From contig CP128857.1 of NCBI GenBank assembly GCA_030388725.1, positions 806,001 through 870,000 of the forward strand: a stretch of DNA of 64,000 nt. Reading direction: 5' to 3'. Each line of letters starts with the position of its first letter. The first letter of the stretch is position 1. A program made the position numbers and the translations under genes. Below are positions 1 to 7,338 of the stretch, one piece after another. The notes under the pieces were generated by a model, which saw nothing but the letters and a program-made list of their open reading frames with translations, was not told where the DNA came from and did no database searches. Source of the DNA: Prodigiosinella aquatilis (lineage in GTDB: Bacteria; Pseudomonadota; Gammaproteobacteria; Enterobacterales; Enterobacteriaceae).

Positions 1-2094
1 ATATCCTTCATTCGTTGAGGCGAACACAGTAAAGGCGACCTTCTTGTAAAGAAGGTCCAGATCCGCATCATTCATCTCGTTGTATATGCAAATACGCTTA
101 TTTTTCCGGGCTTCGTTTTGAACCTGTATCATATATTCCGGTTCGACATACTGTCCGACTAGAGCCAGTTTCCACTCTGTTTCAGGATGAGAATGACAAT
201 AGGCATTAAATGCCCGGACCAACGTTAACTGGTTCTTTCTCAGGCATATTGATCCAAGGGAAAGAATGATTTTTTCAGTAGAAGACCAATCAAAAATCTG
301 TCTCTCAGATGCATCCGCTTCTGGCAAATTGTTGGCAGAAATGACGGGAGTCTCTCTGGTAGAAAGCTTCTCTATCGCGGCATAATAATGATGTAGCTCT
401 CTACCGGAAAAATCACTTATTGGCCAAATAATGTCTGACAGGGACAGATCAGACAAATACCGCATATGCTTAAGAGCATTAGAACTCGCTGACTCGTGTG
501 TCAGAGGAATATGATCGTAAAACACGGAACCAACTTTCAGGCCCCAATCCCGTGCACATTTGATTAACCGGGAGGTCACAGGAACATTATGATAAGTATG
601 ATATGTAACTTCCGGGACAAGAAGCCAGTGTTGCACCGGAGACGATTTTAGATGTGGCCCAACCTGATCAAAATAATCCTTATCAAGAAGATGACGCGAA
701 AGAGAGTTGAGCTTTATGTTTGCAATTTTCTTGAAGTTTTCCAATTCTGCTTCGGACAACGGCGCTAATCTGAGCGTATCGGGAGACAGTTTAACCGGAA
801 CAACAGTTTCGCCCAAATTGCAAAGATTTTCGGTCAATTTTGTCACCACACGAGTAATGCCAAACATCGAATCCTGTCTGCAAGTAAAATCAACATAAAT
901 GAAAACGATTTTCTTCTGAATAGGCCTTACATTCAAACCAGTCGCTAAAAGAGAGACGTTGTGATCGTCATGCCCATCTTTTATTTTGATGTTGTCACAT
1001 GGGAGAATTAGGTTTTGCCGATAAGTGGACATCAGTCGCCTAATTTTAATTTCAATGCGCGGAGAGAGTGACAAAATTTTCTTTACAAGATTCAACAGGT
1101 AAGGGAAATTGCGTGCTTTTTTATAAGAAAAAATGATGATTGATTTCATATTATTTCTTAATGCGGTTTTCTGGGTTTTAACAAAAAGGGACAATTCTCG
1201 TAAGAACTTTGTGATCATCCAAGATCGTGAATGCAGCAAAAAATGCCTGTCTCTCTCAAACTGATCACGCTCAATCGCGATCGCATCAACGGAAACTTTG
1301 TATTCGTCCCTCTCGGCGATTGCCGTATTCAGTGTAGCACGCGCTTCATCACGTTCAGCAATAGCAGAGTTCAACGCAACCAGCGCATTAGCTTTTTCAA
1401 ACTCTGCTACAGGCACAAATTCGTCCAATACACTGGAAGGTAATGTGAGAAGCTCGGCAAGCTCACGTTTTTCATGCGCCAGATAAAAACGATTGACGCC
1501 ATTGAAACAAACCGAATCATAGCCAGCTTTCTGAAATGCGTCTTCAATTTTCTTTGATTTGGTTTCCCCCCCGAGAGGATCAACGGTCTGTACAACCACA
1601 ATCCAGGGTCTGTTGCGTTCCCAATCATTTCCCTCAATAACCTGTAACTCCGTATTTTCCACAGAAATACTGAGAAAATGCACCTCTTGCCCCTGAGGAA
1701 CGTATTTTTCCCATATATCTTTAAGGGTTAAAGAACTTGAAGTATATGTTTTGTAGCTAAACCCGTAGTCTGAAAAGTATTTAGCTAAACCTTTTTCAAA
1801 TGTTGAAATCCCTTTTTCTTTGAAAACGTAAAGTGGAACGTCCGAATACTTTTTATCCAAAATCGCTATATTCAGATTTACATCTTTAGGGCGTTTCTGA
1901 ACCAATTGGTTAAATGAATCTATGTTCGGATCAATATTAACTCCATGCCAACCTTCCTTGTAAAATGCATTCGTTACAGAATGAATATCTGCCTGGGCTG
2001 CACCAATATCGATATAAAAACCTTTACTCATCTGCTTCAGGGCACGCTTTAAAATTACATCCTCAAAATTTTTTGCGTATGAAACAAAAGTCAT
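1..2094 (-). CDS. FkbM methyltransferase / coiled coil / glycosyltransferase, 3' end outside window
   Basis: The frame is open for 698 codons from an ATG at 2094 to the window edge, so the C-terminus is missing. An AGGAAA ribosome-binding site precedes the ATG. The first ~200 residues match FkbM-type SAM methyltransferases (FYIDIGA, then EGWHGVNIDP). Residues about 228-275 form a charged, repetitive stretch in which AIAERDE recurs, probably a coiled-coil linker. From about residue 390 a GT4-like glycosyltransferase begins (GITRVV, later FYDHIPL, then LSLGSICLRKNQ). Proteins of this layout modify and extend cell-surface glycans or glycosylate surface proteins. It runs opposite to the polysaccharide genes downstream and may belong to the same locus. 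The domain layout is well supported. The acceptor and the sugar cannot be told. Confidence 0.85.
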   Translation of the reverse strand, partial: MTFVSYAKNFEDVILKRALKQMSKGFYIDIGAAQADIHSVTNAFYKEGWHGVNIDPNIDSFNQLVQKRPKDVNLNIAILDKKYSDVPLYVFKEKGISTFEKGLAKYFSDYGFSYKTYTSSSLTLKDIWEKYVPQGQEVHFLSISVENTELQVIEGNDWERNRPWIVVVQTVDPLGGETKSKKIEDAFQKAGYDSVCFNGVNRFYLAHEKRELAELLTLPSSVLDEFVPVAEFEKANALVALNSAIAERDEARATLNTAIAERDEYKVSVDAIAIERDQFERDRHFLLHSRSWMITKFLRELSLFVKTQKTALRNNMKSIIIFSYKKARNFPYLLNLVKKILSLSPRIEIKIRRLMSTYRQNLILPCDNIKIKDGHDDHNVSLLATGLNVRPIQKKIVFIYVDFTCRQDSMFGITRVVTKLTENLCNLGETVVPVKLSPDTLRLAPLSEAELENFKKIANIKLNSLSRHLLDKDYFDQVGPHLKSSPVQHWLLVPEVTYHTYHNVPVTSRLIKCARDWGLKVGSVFYDHIPLTHESASSNALKHMRYLSDLSLSDIIWPISDFSGRELHHYYAAIEKLSTRETPVISANNLPEADASERQIFDWSSTEKIILSLGSICLRKNQLTLVRAFNAYCHSHPETEWKLALVGQYVEPEYMIQVQNEARKNKRICIYNEMNDADLDLLYKKVAFTVFASTNEGY

Positions 2095-2551
2095 AAGTTA
2101 ATTTTCCTGATCAGAGAGTCATTATCGAGCCGCACCAGAGCAAAACATGGTTCTGGTTCCGTTCCGTCCATAAAGAAATTAATACAAGAACACAATATTT
2201 TGTCCGCTAATGATAGAAAAGTCGCAATTTTTTGCAAACGTGTTCACAACTGCCTCACCCGCCACGCTATTACTTTCAAGGGGGACAATGCTGATGTTTA
2301 GACAAACCAACCTGGCTGATTTTAAGGCCTTGATATCGCATGACTAAGGTATTCAGGCTTCAATTTTGAAGCGTAATATAACGCAATATGATCATAAATC
2401 ACAACCAGTTAAATAACATACCATTGAAACCATTTTGTCATTTAACTCTCTTTTTTATATATTTTCAGCAAGAATACGACAGGAAAGGAATGATCTGTCC
2501 TTGATTTAGTGCCCACTTTGCTTCAAATCAATCAACGAAAGCGAGATCACC
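2095..2551. other. AT-rich intergenic region between divergent units
   Basis: These 457 bases lie between the minus-strand FkbM/glycosyltransferase gene and the transposase remnant. They are AT-rich and probably hold the promoter for the minus-strand gene. No open frame with a convincing ribosome-binding site, no RNA gene and no JUMPstart/ops element was recognised. Confidence 0.5.
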
Positions 2552-3545
2552 ATGGCAATACACCCCACCCCCGAAGTTCAAGCGCAGAGTCGCCTCGTTT
2601 CTGCTAGAAAGCGGCAAGTCCGTTGCCCGTATGAGGCAGGGATTGATATCAAAAAAGAACACACTCTAAAATTGGAAAGGCTCTATCAGGATAGAGATAT
2701 GTTGCTTTCTCCAATGCGCTGCAGATTCCAGAACAAGCGCTGGGAATTCGCCGCTTAAAAGCCAAAATTGTTGAACTGGAATAGGATAAACTTATCGCTG
2801 AAAAAGCGACGACGTTCTTCGTGAGGGATCACCGGACCAGCGACTTGTTCAGTTGCACTATGCCAGCCGAGGACTTTCGGTATCCGGCAGTTGCAAAGTG
2901 ACTTGTAGGATGAATAGCATTTTCATGGCAAAAGCAGTATTAGCCGCCTGATGAAATAGTCTGGTTTGAAAGCAGAGAATCTGGTGCGTTAATAAGGTGA
3001 TGACAAACAATCAGCACGATTTTCCTATAGTGGCTAATCTGCGGAATCGGGAATTTAGCCCTATCGCGGCAGATATGGCTTGAGCATCGAATTACTCATA
3101 TCAGGACGAGAGAAGGCTGGCTGTATCTGGCAACGGTTATAGACCTGTATTCCAGACAGATAATAGTCTGGAGTCTGAGTAATAGGCTGAAAAAATTAGC
3201 TTGTTATTGATGCATTGGAGATGGCGATAAACAGAGGAAACCGACAGGACAGGTCATCATTCATTCGGACAGAAAGAGTCAATATGCGAGTCATCGGTAT
3301 CGCGATACACTGAAAGGTAACTGTTTACGCTGTTCGATAAGCGGAAAGGGCTGTTGTTATGACAATGCGGTAATGAAACGCGTTTATCACACACTTGATG
3401 TAGGGTAAAGTTTTTGTTAGTCGGGAGCAGGCGATGAATGCGATATTAGGCTATTATCGACGTGTTTTACAATCGCCACCGTAAACCCTTAACACTGAGT
3501 TATCTGATATCAATGAACTATGAAATGGCCGTGTAATTAGGTGGG
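2552..3545 (+). pseudogene. Decayed IS3-family insertion sequence (orfA/orfB remnants)
   Basis: Translation in shifting frames gives pieces of an IS3-family transposase. Near 2575-2640 there is an OrfA-like start (KRRVASFLLESGKSVARMR) and near 2720-2815 the OrfA end (LGIRRLKAKIVELE, a stop, then DKLIAEKATTFF). OrfB pieces follow: TREGWLYLATVIDLYSRQII near 3110-3165, then KPTGQVIIHSD near 3240-3275, and a CCYDNAVMKR-like piece near 3353-3380. The DDE catalytic neighbourhood is recognisable, but several in-frame stops and frameshifts make it inactive. The ends and the target duplication could not be placed. It marks an old insertion at the edge of the polysaccharide locus. Confidence 0.75.
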
Positions 3546-3559
3546 AATAACATCAGGGA

Positions 3560-3763
3560 CAGATGAATTCAAGGAAGTTGCTGGTGAGCATGCCTTCTGT
3601 CTCGATGTCGATGATGAAAGTGCTGAAGATCTTTCAACTGCTATTGTACAATTGCTCAATAGTTTCAAATCTGAGACTCATCCAGTATCGAATGATATGC
3701 CATGGATTACATAGCAGCCAAAGTGCAACTGATTTTCTGGGAGCTATCAGATTGTACTGCTGA
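3560..3763 (+). pseudogene. 3' remnant of a GT4 glycosyltransferase gene
   Basis: Reading from about 3560 gives DEFKEVAGEHAFCLDVDDES followed by a short helix. This is the typical end of a GT4 enzyme, the segment after the E(x7)E motif that contains REVAGEHA-like sequence. After PWIT there is a stop at 3713-3715. The expected ending (SQSATDFLGAI) continues in another frame, so at least one frameshift is present. Nothing of the N-terminal two thirds is visible; the transposase remnant sits where it should be. The likely history is that an insertion or recombination event destroyed a glycosyltransferase gene of the older locus. The identification rests on a short segment. Confidence 0.6.
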
Positions 3764-3804
3764 ACAGTGACTGTAGTTTGGAACATTTGGGGGGGTAAAA
3801 AATC

Positions 3805-5475
3805 ATGAGTAATAAAATCCAAGTTGTTATACCTATGTCCGGTTTTGGTGAGAGATTCCGTCGGGCTGGTTATTCTGTACCAAAACCTTTAATTGAGATT
3901 GAAGGTAAGCCGATTATTGCTCATGTAATAGATATGTTCCCTGGCGAGACTGATTTTATTTTTATTTGCAATCAGGAGCATCTGAATGATCCCATGTATT
4001 GTATGGAAGAAATTCTCCAGCATTATTGTCCTACAGGGCGAATATTGGGAATTGCACCTCACAAATTGGGACCGGTGCATGCCGTATTGCAGTCTGAATC
4101 TATGATAGACATAGAAAAACCTGTAGTGGTTAATTATTGCGATTTTACGTGTTATTGGGACTGGGTACTTTTTAAAAAATGGGCATATGAATCAAAATGT
4201 GATGGTGCTATCCCTGCATATAAGGGATTTCACCCACATACTTTGGGGACTACGAATTACGCATATATGCGTGAGGAAAAAGGTTGGGTCGTCGATATTC
4301 AGGAAAAAAAGCCATATACTAATAATCGTATGAATGAGTATGCTTCCAGTGGTACTTACTATTATTCAACTGGGAAAACAATGCTTGCTGCTTTCCATGA
4401 CACCGTTTCTCTAGGTCTGTCGTTGAATGGTGAATATTATGTAAGTTTGACATATAAACTATTGCTGGCTGCAGGGAAACGAATTGGGGTTTATCCATTA
4501 CAACATTTCATGCAATGGGGTACACCTGCAGACGTAAAAGAATATAATTACTGGTCTGATGCTTTCCGTCACCTATTAAACACTCCCATAAATTCCAAAC
4601 CTGTAGGTTCTGTCATTATACCGATGGCCGGCATAGGGGAACGTTTTCGCAAAGAAGGCTATGAATTGACGAAACCTTTGATTCCTGTCTCTGCTAAACC
4701 TATGGTTTTGCAAGCGGCTCGTGATCTGCCTACTGCTAACAATTATGTGTTTGTTCTCAGATCTGATATGCCTGGCATTGATGATGTCAGTAGTGCCATA
4801 TTGCAGGATTTCCCTGGGGCACATTTGACTAAAGTTGAAAAAGTAACTGAAGGGCAGGCGTGTACAGCATTGTTTGGCTTGAATGAGTTAGAAAAAACAA
4901 GAAATGAGCCTGGTCATATTACGTTTGGCACCTGCGATAACGGTGCTATATATGATTATACCAAGTTAATACAGCTAGTTAATGATGAAACTGTAGATGT
5001 TATTGTTTGGGGAGTTCGTGGTTACGCAAATGCTGCCAGGCATCCCAATATGTTTGGTTGGATTGATGCGGATGTTGACGGTGTTATCAAACATATATCA
5101 GTAAAAACACCTCTTTTAGATCCGTCAAATGATCCCGTTGTATTAGGCACTTTTACTTTTCGTCGTAATGACGATGTCCGTCGTAGTGTAGATAGACTGA
5201 TTAACCGTAATGGCCGTGTAAATGGAGAGTTTTATCTTGATTCATGTATAAATGATGCTATTGCGTTAGGGCTACGTTGTGTTCTTTTTGAGGTTGACAG
5301 TTATCTTTCTTGGGGAACTCCGAATGATCTCAAAACATTTAATTATTGGCAATCCTGCTTTCATCTCTGGCCTGGTCACCCTTATCATCTTGATTTAGAT
5401 GTAAGTATCTCTAGTGAATCTGTTTCACAACTTGATGCAGCTTACTCCTCATGGCAACCGGAGCTGCCTCAATGA
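3805..5475 (+). CDS. Tandem two-domain sugar-nucleotidyltransferase-like protein
   Basis: The 556-residue product has two copies of a nucleotidyltransferase fold. Copy one starts at about residue 5 (VVIPMSGFGERFRRAGY, then PKPLIEIEGKPI). Copy two starts at about residue 270 (SVIIPMAGIGERFRKEGY, then TKPLIPVSAKPM). Both carry the GxGxRF...KPL nucleotide-binding signature, and both end with a WGTP..K.YNYW-type segment. Copy one has NYCDFTCYW where an LGD-type metal site is expected; copy two has GTCDNGAIYDY. Single-domain relatives transfer a nucleotide to a sugar phosphate or another phosphorylated small molecule. A run of G residues before the ATG may serve as the ribosome-binding site. The stop overlaps the next start, suggesting translational coupling. 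The substrates, and whether both halves are active, are unknown. Confidence 0.85.
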   Translation: MSNKIQVVIPMSGFGERFRRAGYSVPKPLIEIEGKPIIAHVIDMFPGETDFIFICNQEHLNDPMYCMEEILQHYCPTGRILGIAPHKLGPVHAVLQSESMIDIEKPVVVNYCDFTCYWDWVLFKKWAYESKCDGAIPAYKGFHPHTLGTTNYAYMREEKGWVVDIQEKKPYTNNRMNEYASSGTYYYSTGKTMLAAFHDTVSLGLSLNGEYYVSLTYKLLLAAGKRIGVYPLQHFMQWGTPADVKEYNYWSDAFRHLLNTPINSKPVGSVIIPMAGIGERFRKEGYELTKPLIPVSAKPMVLQAARDLPTANNYVFVLRSDMPGIDDVSSAILQDFPGAHLTKVEKVTEGQACTALFGLNELEKTRNEPGHITFGTCDNGAIYDYTKLIQLVNDETVDVIVWGVRGYANAARHPNMFGWIDADVDGVIKHISVKTPLLDPSNDPVVLGTFTFRRNDDVRRSVDRLINRNGRVNGEFYLDSCINDAIALGLRCVLFEVDSYLSWGTPNDLKTFNYWQSCFHLWPGHPYHLDLDVSISSESVSQLDAAYSSWQPELPQ

Positions 5476-5894
5476 AAACTATCTCATCAACCCATAAAGA
5501 AATTTTGAGATTTCTATTTGTGGGTACTATAACTGTGTGTGTAGATTTTCTTTGCTACCGTTTTTCGCACAGTCTACGTATTGATCTAGCCTATGCTAAG
5601 GCTATTGGGTTTATTTCTGGAACACTATTTGCCTATTTTGTGAACCGTTTTTGGACTTTTTCGGCAAAGGATGCACCTTTAGCGAGTGTCTGGAGGTTTG
5701 TTGTCGTATACAGCCTAAATTTATGTGTCAATGTTTTATTGAATATGGGTGTATTAGCTTTGCTTGCTGGGACAAATTATGCGGTGGTTATTGCTTTCCT
5801 TATAGCTACAGGGACGAGTGCTGTTTTGAATTTCGTTGGCATGAAATTTTATGTTTTCAACACCTCTTGTATGAATGAGTGGGGTCGTTTGTGA
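5472..5894 (+). CDS. GtrA-family membrane protein
   Basis: This small integral membrane protein of about 140 residues has four predicted membrane segments and the GtrA pattern (LRFLFVGTITVCVDFLCY near the start, then AYFVNRFWTFS). GtrA proteins are proposed to flip or present polyprenyl-phosphate-linked sugars for modification of surface polysaccharide. The start chosen is the ATG at 5472, which overlaps the preceding stop as ATGA; an in-frame ATG at 5451 is possible. It sits directly before a GT2 enzyme, the classic GtrA/GtrB pairing. Confidence 0.88.
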   Translation: MKTISSTHKEILRFLFVGTITVCVDFLCYRFSHSLRIDLAYAKAIGFISGTLFAYFVNRFWTFSAKDAPLASVWRFVVVYSLNLCVNVLLNMGVLALLAGTNYAVVIAFLIATGTSAVLNFVGMKFYVFNTSCMNEWGRL

Positions 5895-6592
5895 AATTTT
5901 CGCTGATTATTCCATGTTACAATGAATCGAAAAATATTCCTTTATTGTTGACTCGTTGTGAGCGTTTATTGCGAGAACTCACTGATATTGAAGTCATACT
6001 GATTGATAATGGCTCGACAGATGAGACTCCCGCTGTACTCGAACATTTACTACCTCAATACCCTGGTTGTCGAAGTGTAAGGATTGAAACTAATCAAGGA
6101 TATGGTTTTGGGATTCTGAGTGGGTTACGTGCGGCTCAAGGGGATTTGATGGGATGGACGCATGCAGATATGCAGACTGACCCTTTTGATATTATTCAAG
6201 GGATTCGCATTTTTGAACAATATGGGGATAACACCTTTGTCAAGGGACGTCGTTATGGACGCCCTTTGACTGATGTTGTCTTCACCGTCAGTATGAGTTT
6301 GTTTGAAACCCTACTACTCCGCCGTGCAATGTGGGACATTAACGCCCAACCTAATATGTTTCCCCGAGCCTTCTTTGAACAACTAGATAACCCTCCACAT
6401 GATTTTTCGTTGGATTTATATGTGTATTTTAAGGCCAAGGAAGCTGGTCTTAAAATTAAGCGTTTCCCAGTTTGTTTCGGTGAACGGGTTCACGGTACCT
6501 CTCACTGGAATATAAGCTGGTCTGCTAAATGGAAGTTCATTCGCAGGACAGTCGATTTTAGCCTTCGATTACTCCGAGAACTGAAGTCGTGA
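5891..6592 (+). CDS. GT2 family glycosyltransferase (GtrB/DPM1-like)
   Basis: A compact family 2 glycosyltransferase of about 233 residues. It begins FSLIIPCYNESKNIP, has IDNGSTDET for nucleotide-sugar binding, and has the HADMQTDP metal site. The ending is soluble, without the two C-terminal membrane helices of full GtrB. Enzymes of this type move a sugar from a nucleotide donor to polyprenyl phosphate, for use by a GT-C enzyme on the periplasmic side. Two such GT-C-like proteins lie downstream. The GTG at 5891 overlaps the gtrA-like stop; an upstream in-frame GTG at 5879 is an alternative. The family is clear; the sugar is not known. Confidence 0.88.
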   Translation: MKFSLIIPCYNESKNIPLLLTRCERLLRELTDIEVILIDNGSTDETPAVLEHLLPQYPGCRSVRIETNQGYGFGILSGLRAAQGDLMGWTHADMQTDPFDIIQGIRIFEQYGDNTFVKGRRYGRPLTDVVFTVSMSLFETLLLRRAMWDINAQPNMFPRAFFEQLDNPPHDFSLDLYVYFKAKEAGLKIKRFPVCFGERVHGTSHWNISWSAKWKFIRRTVDFSLRLLRELKS

Positions 6593-6738
6593 ATATTGGC
6601 AGAGCGGACTGTTTGGAATGTAGGAGCTGACTGGGACGATTGATGTTAGCGCAGTGGCGGGAGTGATATTATTGCTCACCTTGCGTACTGCTTGAGAAGA
6701 AGGCGATAATATTATCTTTGTTTATAGGGAAATAGAAA

Positions 6739-7338
6739 ATGGAATACATTATACATAGGCGTAATACTATAGCTGAACTTAATAATACCCCTGTCGACTG
6801 TGGTGTTGAGGTAGATATTCGCAGTGAAAGCGGGCGATTAGTTATACACCACGATCCCTTTGTAGTGGGTGAAGATTTTGATACATGGGCTGCGGCTTAT
6901 CGTCATGGCACCCTAATTTTGAATGTCAAAGAGGAAGGACTGGAGCAGGAGGTGCTAGGGTGTATGAGTCGACATAATATTACAAATTTTTTCTTTTTAG
7001 ATCAATCATTTCCATTTATTGTCAAATGGGCAAATATGGGAGAGCCGCGTTGCGCTGTACGTGTTTCGGAGTTTGAATCTGTTGAAACGGCATTAACTCT
7101 CGCTGGTCGTATAGACTGGGTTTGGGTGGATTGCTTTACACATTTCCCTTTGGCGTTGGTTGACTATCAGCGTTTGAAAGAAGCTGGTTTCAGGCTTTGT
7201 CTTGTTTCTCCCGAACTTCAGGGGCGAAATGCAGAAACTGAGATTCCGAGAATGCGTGACTTAATTGCAAAAAAATGTATGACGATGGATGCAATTTGTA
7301 CCAAGAAACCAGAATTATGGGGACGGACAGATGTTTGA
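6739..7338 (+). CDS. Glycerophosphodiester phosphodiesterase-like (PI-PLC-type barrel) protein
   Basis: The 199-residue product resembles a minimal GDPD/PI-PLC-like TIM barrel: HRRNTIAEL at the start, GVEVDIR at about residue 22, and LVIHHDPF at about residue 35. These correspond to the HRG, ExD and HD catalytic elements of glycerophosphodiesterases. The usual PENT segment is reduced and the protein is shorter than typical members (about 240-250). It has no signal peptide, so it probably acts in the cytoplasm. It follows a 146-bp gap with a GGGA-type ribosome-binding site, and its end overlaps the next gene by 8 bp. In this cluster it might cleave or transfer a phosphodiester in an activated precursor; that is inference. 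Confidence 0.65.
   Translation: MEYIIHRRNTIAELNNTPVDCGVEVDIRSESGRLVIHHDPFVVGEDFDTWAAAYRHGTLILNVKEEGLEQEVLGCMSRHNITNFFFLDQSFPFIVKWANMGEPRCAVRVSEFESVETALTLAGRIDWVWVDCFTHFPLALVDYQRLKEAGFRLCLVSPELQGRNAETEIPRMRDLIAKKCMTMDAICTKKPELWGRTDV

Noticed and set aside
707..898. 63-codon plus-strand frame at the left edge
   Set aside because: It is antisense to the continuous FkbM/glycosyltransferase frame, which has clear domain motifs.
6640..6670. Sequence GTGGCGGGAGTGA resembling the ops/JUMPstart element
   Set aside because: It differs from GGCGGTAGCGTG at several key positions and lies inside the cluster, not upstream of its first gene.
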